Assembly (NCBI GenBank): GCA_036172665.1
Contig: CM069877.1
Coordinates: forward strand, 26,561,001 to 26,625,000
Direction: 5' to 3'
DNA length: 64,000 nucleotides
Source of the DNA: Prosopocoilus inquinatus
Taxonomy: Eukaryota; Arthropoda; Insecta; Coleoptera; Lucanidae
This document shows, piece after piece, positions 32,560 to 42,576 of this stretch. Position 1 is the first letter of the stretch, and each line of letters opens with the position of its first letter. Below the pieces are notes generated by a model. That model was not told where the DNA came from, did not search any database, and saw only the letters and a program-made list of their open reading frames with translations. Made by a program: the position numbers and the translations under genes.

Positions 32560-33600
32560 ACAAAATGTAGCAAAAAGGCGCCAATTTTTTCTGTAAAGTT
32601 AAAGACAAAAGAAAATAAAAAATCGCCGATTTAGGATATCAAAACTTAGAACACATTAAAAAAACAAATTAAACCTGCCAAAAAGTCAGAAACAAAAGAG
32701 AAATGAAAACAACAGCGCCAAAATACATGGAGTGAAGTGAATAAAAAAAACAAAGGAACATCGACAACACCAAGCTGAACAAAAAACAACGATTTTCCGG
32801 ACGAATCAAAAAGTGAAAGCAAACTGTAAAAGAATCAATAATTTGATTAAAAAGAAACAAAAATACAGTGCGCAGAACAAAAGAAGATTACAAACTGCGG
32901 CACAAAACAAAAGAAAAACGATGACCTATAATAGTGTGAATAATAATATGATAAAAAAAACGAAAAAAGAAACGAACGACGAAATACAGCGCATAAAACA
33001 ACAAATGAGAAGCGATGAACTATGCAATACTATGAAAGCACCTAGAACAGAAAAGAAAAAAAAGAGAAGATTAATGGACTAAGATGAATAAGAGCCAAAT
33101 GAATCTCCTGAAGTAAAATTAAAAAAGTAATATTGTAGAAAACAAAAGATAAATGTAAGAAAGGGTCAATCGACAAAATGTAAAAAATAAAATTTGATAA
33201 AAATAAACAAAAGAGAAACACGACGGCATAAAATGAATTAAAAATAAAACAGAGGACACTACGATGAGCAATAAAAATGAAAATCGACGAAAGTTTTTGC
33301 AAATAAAACCAAACTCGTGGGAAACAAAAGGAGAAATGTAAAACGGAGTCAGTAAAATTTGAAAACCAAATTAGATTAAAAGAAGAAAAATGCGAAAAAT
33401 ATATAAAAAAAACAAAAGAATGGACAGGAAAAAAATTATTAAATAAAGAAACGGCAATTCACCGACCCAAGTCAAAAAGTAGCTCGAAATAAAAGGACAA
33501 AATAAAAAAACGAACCGAAACAAAACCAAAACAGAAAGAAAAAATATGAAATTAACAAAAACAAAAGAAAAGGATGTTGGAAGTATTCTCGTCATATAAT
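32560..33600. repeat. Purine-rich, A-dominated tract with recurring ACAAAAGA
   Basis: The plus strand is strongly A/G-biased for about 1 kb. The short motif AACAAAAG(A/G) recurs at least nine times at irregular 40-230 bp spacing (e.g. about 32690, 32876, 32908, 33141, 33207, 33324, 33412, 33560). The long frames on either strand follow from the composition and show no domain. Confidence 0.6.
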
Positions 33601-34254
33601 ACCTACCTATAAATTAAATTAAAGTAGTTGTATGGACAGTTATTATTGATCGCACTGTATATTTTGTTTTTTATTTATCGTTATGTGAAGTAAGGTTCCT
33701 GATTTCCCGGTTTTTTTTTTAATTCACGGGAGTCTTAAGAAAGTTACTTAATTTCTTCTTTAATTTACTCCTGTATCTTCTTAATTAATAAAACTTATTT
33801 CATAAACTGCAAATGTGTTATTAAATAAACTCTAATAAACTGTAAAAGAAAGAGATGAGAACGAGAAATTGTTTAATACTATTAGTCAATCACATAATGA
33901 AATCTAGAAAATTAAACCAACAGTATTCATCTTTGATCTATCTCTTTTCTTTTATTTGTAGGGCTCGCTAGAACCGTGTATTTCCGGTTATTTCGGAATT
34001 ATGTTAAAGAAAATAATACGTTATTTGCGATTAAAAAACTGAGATTGATTGAAACGAGTGCAGCCGCTGCGTGTTTATAAAGAGGTCGTAATTTTTTTTT
34101 GTTTGCTGTCGTTCTCCTTTGTGAAGTGCGAAATTGTGAAACTGCGACTAGCTGAATTACATCGAAGTATACCACAAGAAATCCGCCCTTCCCCAAAACA
34201 TCATAAACGTACATTACGCACATTTCATCATAACATGCCAGGAGCAGAAAACTA
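33601..34254. other. No gene supported
   Basis: The 137-codon minus-strand frame spanning 33999-34412 overlaps the inverted-repeat element at 34255-34416 and shows no domain; treated as chance. Confidence 0.5.
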
Positions 34255-34416
34255 AAGGCCTGTTCGTACAGTATTTCTGACTGATTTGAAACCGTCAGAA
34301 CCAGTTGCCCATCGAAGTAATAACAGGTTTTTACAGCGCCATCAAATGTACAACTTGAATAAATGCATGTTCCTGACGGTTTCAAACTAATCAGATGCTG
34401 CTGTTCGAACAAGCCT
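34255..34416. mobile_element. MITE-like element, AAGGCCTGTTCG termini
   Basis: AAGGCCTGTTCG at 34255 is mirrored by CGAACAAGCCTT ending at 34416 (one mismatch), with an inner inverted pair CTGATTTGAAACCGTCAG / CTGACGGTTTCAAACTAATCAG. No coding capacity; target duplication not clear. Confidence 0.7.
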
Positions 34417-35573
34417 TATAATTCAAGTCAAACTTTCATTCTCGCTAAGTTGGGAATCGCCGACTGTTATTTCCCGGGTTTGGGAATGGAAAAAGCGGCA
34501 AAATTCCCGGGAATTCCGGAACTGTAACCCTAATCCCTAATGTGAAGACAACAAATCAGGCGCCAGTTAAGATTTTTAAACATGAAATGTATCTAGAATG
34601 TAGCCCAAATGGCCCAATCTGGCAACCCCGCAATAACTCTTGGAGACACGTTATTTTACTATTATTGCTAAGGGTCGGACATTCCTAGGATATTTGGTAA
34701 AAACCAGTATAAAAATAAACAAAGCTGAACGGTTTATATGCAACCACCGTTTGATGTAAATTAAGTGTGTAACAGAATTTCCTTTGTAGTTTCTTTCAAA
34801 TTAATAAGTACGAAAATATTATAATTCTTTAATGGAACTTTCAAAAAGACTGGCACAATATATTTAATTCATATCAATTATAGCGCCGTCATTGTAAAAA
34901 GAATGCAAGTTCATTTGGGAATGATTCGGTTATGTAAACAAGTTTTATATCCAGTCGACCAGAACTGTATGGTTACTGCTTTCCGCATAGATTCTCGGGC
35001 TTCGACTGGTTTATTATTTTGTTTTTACAGGCCAGACGCGTTAAAGATTCAAATTTTTTCCGACTATGATCGCTTCAGTGGTTTTTCGTAACGAAACCTG
35101 GCTAAAATGCGCCTAGGTCTGGTTATCGCTCGCATGTGAACATAGACAAGGACCGCTTTGTGAACGTCCGTGATCCTATCGCCACCGCAGCCGCGTTGAG
35201 ATAACCGAAGCGAGGCGCAAGTGACGTCATTATTTGGAACGCTTTCTTGAAGATGGCTGTTAATCAGTCTTGATATATTTTTTATGCAACATTCAGTACA
35301 TTCCAGCGTAGCACTAACGAGTAGCAAATAATGCAAATAATTTTCTTCCTGAATAGAACGACTGTATGAAATGGAACACTGAGCGGTGAGCGATGAGCGC
35401 TAAAAACAAGTTGCTAAATTCAACAAGTGTGTGCTGTGTCGCCGAACGATGGCGTTGCGCGTTGCGTTGTTTGATAACTTCACTTTTGAGCATTATGAGC
35501 GTAAGCGATAAGCGAGAGCGTTGAAGGGGCAGGCTACATTTTTAATCTCCGTTAGATTGTTGTTACTTTAAAT
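34417..35573. other. Upstream region of the MADF gene; no other gene seen
   Basis: Less AT-rich from about 34900 to 35540, with GAGCG/TGAGCG-type repeats at 35380-35520 (GAGCGGTGAGCGATGAGCGC). Probably 5' flank and promoter of the downstream gene, but no TATA or initiator can be singled out. Confidence 0.4.
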
Positions 35574-37052
35574 ATGTCTTTAAAAATTAACTTCTCCAAT
35601 GCTTGCCGAGATATATTAATTTCCGAAGTGCAAACAAAGCCTGCATTATGGAATGATCAGCATGCAGACTATAAAAAGCCCGATATCACTAAGTTGTTAT
35701 GGAATGAAGTTGCAGCGGAAGTAGGTTTGTCGTCAGGTAAGTATTGTTCAGTAGTGAATGTATTATTTCTGTGCGTTGTTTGATTAACGGAGAGTCGATG
35801 TTAAGGTGATATTTTCGTAAATGCCTTTAAAAAATAAACACGTTTAAATTAAAAAATTCAAATTCATTGAAATAACTTAGAAATGTATCGTAAAACTTGT
35901 AACTTTTATAATTTGTCGGACAGATTTTAATATCACTATAAATATCTGCGTTTCGTTGTACACTGAGCATTACAAGTAATGTCACCAATAATATATTTTT
36001 TCTAAATCAAAGGATTATCCATGAGATTAGTGATTTAGTGATTTTTTGAGGAACTTTTTCTTGTTCATGTAACTTAGGTTGGTATTAGGCCTTAATTTAT
36101 GTTGTCATTTGTCTTTTGCCTTATCGGCTTAGTTTGGAAATGGCAGCTGTTAGCGGATTCCGCTTAAACAAATTTGTTATTAGTTTTTTTTTAAAATTTT
36201 GTAAAGATAATTTCATAATATTTTTGTATCGTAGAGTTTTGAAAATGGAATTTTGTTGTATAATAAACGAATTTTTTAAAAATAAATTTTTGAAAATAAC
36301 CTGCAAAATTTTATAGTGACTCAGGGTTTCTCTTTCGATGAATTTTATTCTAAAAAATATATTTTTTTCAATGTTTTACTTAATTGATAACAAAATTATA
36401 GCTTTATAAATATACAAACGTGTAAGTAAGCCTTAACGCAAATATGGCAGCAGAATATGGTTTATAATGTAATTGTTTTTTTTTAGGAAAAGATGCGAAA
36501 ATGAAATGGAAAAATTTGAAAGATAAATTTCGTATAGAACTTCGCAAAACTACAAAAAATGAATACTACACATCCAAATGGCCTTTCTTCAAAAAGATGT
36601 TGTTTGCCAAAAATACTATACTTCCAGGTACAAGAGTTGGAAGTATTTCACAGCAATTGCAGAACATTGACAGCGATGCAGATGCTGAAACTACAGATAA
36701 TATTGACGATACAGATTCGGATATTGGACAGTCAGAAACTCCTGCATTATCGTCACCAGTTAGCTGTTCTTCATCCAGTAACGCTCACAGCAATACTCGC
36801 GCAGCATTAAACCGTAATAAGATGAGACCTTCAGAGAAGGAAATCGATAGATATTTGGAAATAGAGAAAAACGAAGTAGATGTTTTTGAACAGGGACTGA
36901 AGAAATCTGCTAACCTGACAAACAATTCTGAATATCATTTTTTAATGAGTTTATTGCCCTACTTTGATGAATTGGATTGTTTAGAAAAATTAGAAATAAG
37001 AGGAAAAATACAAACCTTGATGACAGATGCAATTCGACGTAAACGGCACTGA
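35574..37052 (+). CDS. MADF-BESS domain protein, two exons
   Basis: Exon 1 is 35574-35736 and exon 2 is 36487-37052, with a GT-AG intron (GTAAGT ... TTTTTTTTTAG) in phase 1, giving 242 residues. Residues ~14-97 form a MADF domain split by the intron: LISEVQTKPALWNDQHADYK, LWNEVAAEVG, then KMKWKNLKDKFRIELRK and WPFFKKMLF. This is the Adf-1-type Myb/SANT DNA-binding fold, with the expected tryptophans. An acidic serine-rich linker follows, then a C-terminal BESS-like motif (HFLMSLLPYFDELDCLEKL) that mediates protein contacts. Such proteins are sequence-specific transcription regulators in insects. It is the only intact multi-exon gene seen here. Some Harbinger transposons carry MADF proteins, but no partner transposase is present. 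Confidence 0.9.
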
Positions 37053-37059
37053 GTGCCAA

Positions 37060-37660
37060 AAAAATTATGCATAACAAATGTTAATTCTTCTTAGCTTAAC
37101 GTTACATAAAGCCATTCCATTTTTCTTTTGAAGTTTATTTTCATTTCTTCCCAACAAAATCAAAACTGTTACGCATAAAAAAATTAAAAAAAGTCAAATC
37201 TTTAATAAATTATATATACCATTTCGATTTAAATAAGGAATCGCATTTTATTTTTTGTTTGCATAAGAATATTCAAAATAATCTTGAATTTTCAAAAAAT
37301 TTGTCGCAAACTGTAGTGTTACTGTTTAGAAGTCAGCACGTTATTCAGATTATTAATATCAAAAAGGCTGACAAAAAACTCGGAAAGTTATGTTCTTGAC
37401 TTCTTTCCGGAAAGAATTAGAAAACTTTGATATTTTGCCTGCAAAATGAAATGTTAATTGAAAAAGTTTTCTTCTTTTTTCTTTTAATTTAAATATTTCT
37501 AGATATTTTTAAATTCCTTTTTCCATTCTAATGATATTGTCATATTACGAAGAAGGGCGCGGCGCCTTCACCATATCAAAATCGAAATTAAAGGAAATTT
37601 TTGGACGATAAGTTTTAATTAAGAAGTTACAATATGAAATGAGATTTGTTAACGATAAGT
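37060..37660. other. 3' flank of the MADF gene; no other gene
   Basis: AATAAATT at about 37204 is a plausible polyadenylation signal for the upstream gene. The rest is AT-rich. Confidence 0.4.
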
Positions 37661-37664
37661 TTAC

Positions 37665-38030
37665 GAACAGATGAAATAGCGACATCTTACGATCGGTTTT
37701 TGACCTGACATTGCAGTAGGATAGACAAATTGAAGCAGGATTTGCTCCTAATAAATCCCCCATGCAAGGCGGCCATGCTTGCTATCAAAGCATAATGAAA
37801 GTTTCTAGAAAAATTTTGTGCAACTCGTTTTTGATTGCAGTGAAAACCTCGAGCAGCTTCTGGACAGCTGTTTCAGCCCTGCTTGGGGCTTCTTCAGCAG
37901 AGACGTAGCTCGACATTCCCACTGCAAACAAAAACGACTTGTCCAATTTATTCGCAATTGCGATGTAAGAGTGATGAACAGATAAAATAGCGACATCTTA
38001 CGATCGCTTTTTGACCTGACATTGCAATGT
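37665..38030 (-). repeat. Family A, 1.2 units of the ~311-bp monomer
   Basis: GAACAGATGAAATAGCGACATC at 37665 recurs at 37976 (311-bp period). It continues into a plus-oriented partial unit at 38031-38165, forming a head-to-head junction. Confidence 0.85.
37849..37913 (-). ncRNA. Hammerhead ribozyme, family A copy 5
   Basis: Same structure as the best copy: core CUGAAGA, AGCCC/GGGCU, ACAGCUGU, C at the cleavage site, outer UCGAGC/GCUCGA. Inner stem I is CUCUG opposite CAGAA, so the last pair is lost. Confidence 0.75.
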
Positions 38031-38165
38031 CATGTCAAGTCGTTTTTGTTTGCAGTGGGAATGTTGTCTCTGCTGAAGAAGCCCCAAGCAGGGCTGAAAC
38101 AGCTGTACAGAGGCTGCTCGAGGTTTTTACTGCAATCAAAATCGAGTTGTACAAAATTTTTCTAA
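38031..38165 (+). repeat. Family A partial unit, plus strand
   Basis: It runs from GTCAAGTCGTTTTTGTTTGC through the ribozyme to AAATTTTTCTAAAGTC. About 8 bases are missing just before the ribozyme (outer stem I, 5' side). Confidence 0.8.
38064..38122 (+). ncRNA. Hammerhead ribozyme, family A copy 6 (outer stem lost)
   Basis: Core, stem II, stem III and inner stem I CUCUG/CAGAG are intact with A at the cleavage position. The outer UCGAGC arm is deleted, which would remove any stem I-stem II loop contact. Confidence 0.65.
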
Positions 38166-38414
38166 AGTCTTTACACTAATCTACTCAAACACATTGGTCC
38201 ATCATTTTAGACTAAACTAATTGTTCGTAATTAATTCCGTTTTATATTTTATCGTAGAACACTCGCTCGCTTGGCATAATATTACCACACATAAAATAAT
38301 CAGTAATAAGTTTCTTCTGTTACCGTCAATGTACTTTTCGCGCTTCATCCGAGGCCAAACAATCACGATTTCACCAACTGCGGCGTACTGAACTCGTTAC
38401 TAACTAATCATCCG

Positions 38415-38515
38415 CTAACTGTCTACTGATTGTTACTGACTAACTGCCTCCTAACTGAATGATTTAACTGCCTACTGATTGTTACTGACTCCCTCTTAAC
38501 TGAATGATTTGAGTT
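38415..38515 (+). repeat. Two-copy minisatellite, ~50-bp unit
   Basis: CTACTGATTGTTACTGACT ... AACTGAATGATTT occurs twice in tandem; the second copy is shortened by about 4 bases. Confidence 0.75.
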
Positions 38516-39234
38516 ACAAATTTCCCATTTTTATACTACTGGTTCAGGATGTAGCAAAGTGAGTTTCTTAAGTTTCGGGTCCAAAGATTGAAATTGTCTG
38601 CGTCTCGCCAAACACATTTAATGACACAGCAGGTTATTTGTTTTGAATATATTACGATATGCTATGTATAGCATTCTTAAGTAAGTTCAAATAAATTGGA
38701 TGTCAATTCTCAGCACGGAATTGCGAGCTAAGCAGTGGTCAGTAATTCATGCTACACAATTTCCGCAGTATTTAAGCCTGTGTCGAAGACCGTACTTACG
38801 AAATGCTAACTGAACAATTTTGTCAATTAAACCTAAAAATACGCGCGTTAAAATCTGTGTAACCCCAAAAGTAAAAATGAATTTTGTTAATAATTTTTCA
38901 AACTTCCTCAAGGTCGTTATATTGATCCAATTTTTCTCACTTTGTAACATATTCTTATCTTCTTTTCTGATCAGTCTTCTCTCACTCTCCAATAATTAGT
39001 CCATTTCGTTTTTCTTAGTGGGGCAGCCGAAAACAACGACGTCGCCGCGACGTCCGATTCTGGGTGAAGCTATCGTGAAAGTGTTGTTTTGTCTTCTTTG
39101 TTTAGTTTGTTTTTTCTTCTGTATATGAACATATAGTTTAAAACATCTCTTACTAAGGTTTCCAATAGTATAAGACTTTTACGGATAGCTCTTAAACTTT
39201 GAACGTAGAATTTTTTTAAAATTTATATCTTTAA
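38516..39234. other. No gene supported; family A flank at its right end
   Basis: An 81-codon minus-strand frame (38747-38992) has no domain I recognise. From about 39130 the sequence matches the AAACATCTCTTACTAAGGTTTCC flank seen inverted at 8545-8575. Confidence 0.5.
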
Positions 39235-39302
39235 AACTGCAGACCAAAAACGACTTGCCCAATTTATTCGCAAATAAATTGGGCAAGTCGTTTTTGGTCT
39301 GC
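39235..39302. repeat. Perfect 34-bp-arm hairpin
   Basis: CTGCAGACCAAAAACGACTT... is followed immediately by its exact reverse complement ending GGTCTGCAG, with almost no loop. It is the family A 5' segment duplicated in inverted form. Confidence 0.92.
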
Positions 39303-39565
39303 AGTGGGAATGTCGAGCTACGTTTCTGCTGAAGAAGCCCCAAGCAGGGCTGAAACAGCTGTCCAGAGGCTGCTCGAGGTTCTCACTGCAATCAAGAACG
39401 ATTTGCACAAAATTTTTCTAAAATCTTTCATTATGCTTTGACAGCAAGCATGGCCGCCTTGCATGGGGGACTCATTAGGAGCAAATCCCGCTTCAATTTG
39501 TCTATCCTACTGCAATGTTAGGTCAAAAAGCGATAGTAAGATGGCGCTATTTTATATGTTCATAA
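39270..39565 (+). repeat. Family A unit, plus strand
   Basis: A nearly complete unit from AAATTGGGCAAGTCG through the ribozyme, GCATGGCCGCCTTGCATGGG and GCGATAGTAAGATGGCGC to TATGTTCAT. It is about one monomer. Confidence 0.85.
39313..39377 (+). ncRNA. Hammerhead ribozyme, family A copy 7
   Basis: UCGAGC/GCUCGA outer stem, UUCUG/CAGAG inner stem (one G-U pair), CUGAAGA, AGCCC/GGGCU, GAA, ACAGCUGU, cleavage C at 39363. All core bases kept. Confidence 0.78.
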
Positions 39566-39750
39566 AATATTCAGTTGGTCATTTTGACAACCCGCTTGTT
39601 CAAAGTCAAATACCCACTGCCAAGTGTCAAAACCATATGATGGCAGTACCTGTGTCCTTAGACAGAGATCGAGTGCCTTAGTTTGCCCTGAGAAAGTCTA
39701 CAGGCGCAAGAGCTATAAGCGTAAATTTTTGCCCGAATAGGAGTATCTAA

Positions 39751-39878
39751 GGGCCAGTTTTTCAACTGGGGTTTAACTTTAAACTCCGTTTTATTCCTAT
39801 GGAAACAATTGTTCTTAAAATTGTTACCATGTGGACAAAGCGGAGCTTAAAGTTAAACTGAGATGGAAAAACTGGGCC
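39751..39878. mobile_element. PIF/Harbinger-like MITE, TAA target duplication
   Basis: GGGCCAGTTTTTCAACTGGG is mirrored at the right by a TIR ending AAAACTGGGCC. TAA flanks both sides (39748-39750, 39879-39881). A 3-bp TWA duplication with GGGCC termini is the Harbinger pattern. 128 bp, non-coding. Confidence 0.8.
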
Positions 39879-39924
39879 TAAATCTTCATCCATGTCAGTT
39901 GCTAGGAATCACCTAACTCATCAA

Positions 39925-40190
39925 TACAGTTTCTTTCTTTTGCTTTTCTAATTTTGTCAAGTATGTTCCCCAATTTATCAAATCGTTTTCAAGTTTCTGA
40001 ACTAACAAGTGGTATTTTAGAAAAGTCATTTGATAAACTGGAAAACGTAATTGACAAAATAGAAAAATCAAAAGAGAGAGACTGTAAAATCGAAAGTTGC
40101 ATTTCCACCAAGGTCTGCTGCTTTTATGTTTAAAAGTATGTAATAGGTATCTTAGTATCTCAAATGAATAGACGCTTTTGTATTTATATA
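39925..40190. repeat. Repeat F, copy 2
   Basis: Related to 15360-15640. The same hairpin-forming TACAGT...GACTGTA unit is present and homology continues to TATCTTAGTATCTCAAATGAATAG. Confidence 0.75.
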
Positions 40191-40757
40191 TACAGGGTGC
40201 TGCGTTTTGAAAAACAACATAAGAAATCCCATGTTAATTTACAGGTTCTGGAATATTGACTGCCCTAATTATTTTACAGCATAATTCCATTTAGGTTTTT
40301 TAAAGTGATCCTCAAGATGAATCTTTCTGTGAAGTTTGAGAATATTTCATTCGCTCAGTTTTGAGATATTTAAAAAAGATCAGTAACGAAATTCAATTTA
40401 TACCAAACTATCGGCACGGCCTTGATCAGCGAATGTTAAAATAAATTACCGGAAAAGTTTTCCTATCAATCTTTTTCAAGAAAGACCATATCTGTTAATT
40501 ATCTATCCGGTTTTCACTATCATTGATCAAGGCTGTGATAATAATTTGGTATAAATTAAATTTAGTTACAGAAACTTTTTTTTTATTATCTTAAAACTCA
40601 GCGTATTGAAAATTCTCAAACTTCACACACAGAGTCAACTTGAAGAGTACTTTAAAAAACCTACTTGGAATTTTACTGTAAAATAATTAGGAAAGCCAAT
40701 ATTCGAGCACCTTTCAGTTAACAAGCTATGTTGCGTTTCAAAATGCAGCACCCTCTA
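40190..40757. repeat. 568-bp foldback inserted in repeat F
   Basis: TACAGGGTGCTGCGTTTTGAAA is mirrored by TTTCAAAATGCAGCACCCTCTA. Arms of about 240 bp surround a centre with CACGGCCTTGATCAGCG and its diverged mirror. The flanking F sequence resumes at GATGCAGATAC, so copy 1 at about 15610-15640 approximates the empty site. Confidence 0.85.
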
Positions 40758-41021
40758 GATGCAGATACAGATATGTTTTTTTAGGACTATCTAAGACACA
40801 TGTCAAGATACTCAAAAAGTATGTAGATACTGTACCTAGATACTTGCTTTTACGGATTGTCTCATATAATTAACCAATTTCCTGTCATTGTCAGTTTTGT
40901 TAAATGCTAAAGATTTGGAAGCCTCAAGAATATTTAAAAGGATAATAATAGTTCATTTCGATATGGTGTAATAACATAAGCGCATATTTTCCAACCTACA
41001 TTTTTTTTCAGGATTTTAGTG

Positions 41022-41710
41022 TGAAAAACGTCATTTCGGTAACTGTCCCAATTTTATAAAAGTCGCTAAAAATAGCTCCCTGTTGTTAGCTAGTCCTATT
41101 TGTCTTTTCTTTATTGATCAGTACTTTAAGTAGAATAAGTGCTTAAGATGATATAAACCTCTAAAATCGCCTTCCGCAGTTTTTTTGCTCTAATAAAATC
41201 CTAAATATTGTAAATTGTAAATTTGTTATTTCGGCAATGTCAAAGTTAAATCATCCTACCTAGTTTATCCAACACATCGACAATCTCTTTTTATGTTAAT
41301 GAAGCAGAGTACAGCTGCGTTAAAGTGCCAGAGCAGGTAAAATATTAAATATTAATGACATGACGATAAATAGCAATAATTAGATGCGTACACTTTTAGC
41401 TCGTCATTTCGGTAACGCATTAAAATGAGTAAAAGAAATAAAACAACAAAAAATCCTTCCCTCTGATATCTAGTATTACGTTACACGTACATAACTCATA
41501 GCGTTTTTCGCTAGCTGCACCGGTGTGCACTAAGTGTATCTCTATCTCGTTTTACTACATAAAACTGAACCGAGATAGAGATACACTCAGTGCGCACTGA
41601 GAGCAAGAAAGTGCGACCAGTGGAAAATGCTATTAAAATGTTCGAAGTTTTTAGACAAAAAAGGTGGCCAATCTTCAAATCTGCCGAAAAAGTCATTTCG
41701 GTAACAAAGT
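41022..41710 (+). repeat. Region with TCATTTCGGTAAC repeated three times
   Basis: The 13-mer occurs at about 41031, 41404 and 41693. A related ATTACCGAAATAAC lies at 46136. A strong hairpin (25-bp arms, CTCTATCTCG / CGAGATAGAG) occupies 41525-41597. No gene seen. Confidence 0.6.
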
Positions 41711-42049
41711 AGCATTACGGCTGCAGCAACAAAATTGTTTTTTTTACATATCATAGGCTAATTTTTTATTAAAATCTTACACATGTTTTCGCGACAATTT
41801 TTTAAATTAAAAAAAATAACGAAATAATAATAATAAATAGGTTGTGTTAAAAAAAACTGCTAATTTTTGTGATTTTTAAATTTTATTAGACGGCTAAAAG
41901 CCCGTTTTACAAGAACTGGAAAGAAGGCCTTAAAAAAATGAAATTAAAAAATTCGAAAATGCCTGAAATTTTGCAGTAGTCAACAATACAAAGAAACTTA
42001 ACTGAAGAAGGATATATTAATACGTACAGATTAATGAATTCTAAAATAG

Positions 42050-42372
42050 TTTTTTCGGGTCTTTGGACTATTTATTTCCTCATTTCCGTGTTGTTTGATT
42101 AGCTCTGATTTGTAAGGTTTTCTGACAGTTAATTTTAGATATTCACATAATTTGTTTTTTTCCGATTAGTACATAACGTATATAGTTTATTTTCAGGATT
42201 TTTACGTATCAAATAACAGGGAATTATATACTTATTTATTCGTTAGAATAAGAAGATTTTTCGGGTCTTTGGACTATTTATTTGCGCATTTCCGTTTTGT
42301 TTGGTTAGCTCTTGTTTGTAAGGTTTTCTGACAGTTAATTTTAGGTGTTCACATAATAATTTTGTTTTTTTT
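42050..42372 (+). repeat. Direct duplication, ~118-bp copies, ~205-bp period
   Basis: TTTTCGGGTCTTTGGACTAT ... AGGTTTTCTGACAGTTAATT is present at 42051-42168 and 42256-42372 with few differences. Confidence 0.85.
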
Positions 42373-42576
42373 TTCGATTTATATATATATGTAACATATA
42401 CCGGGTGTCTCGCGCCATGTGCTCACCTTTCTAGAATCTTTATTATTAATCGATTAACCTGAACTTTGGAGATGATAAATTAAACAAAAAATGGAATTTT
42501 TCGACATACTGATAGTCGTCATAGGACTTCCGGTTTCGCCGGAAGTGATATCAACTTTCTTATTTTAAACACCCTA

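Noticed and set aside
32669..33595. Several frames in the purine-rich tract
   Set aside because: Lysine/asparagine-rich on one strand and phenylalanine/leucine-rich on the other, as composition alone predicts.
33999..34412. 137-codon minus-strand frame
   Set aside because: It overlaps an inverted-repeat element, has no domain and has no splice or start support.
38747..38992. 81-codon minus-strand frame with a hydrophobic stretch
   Set aside because: No recognisable family and no neighbouring exons; could be chance.
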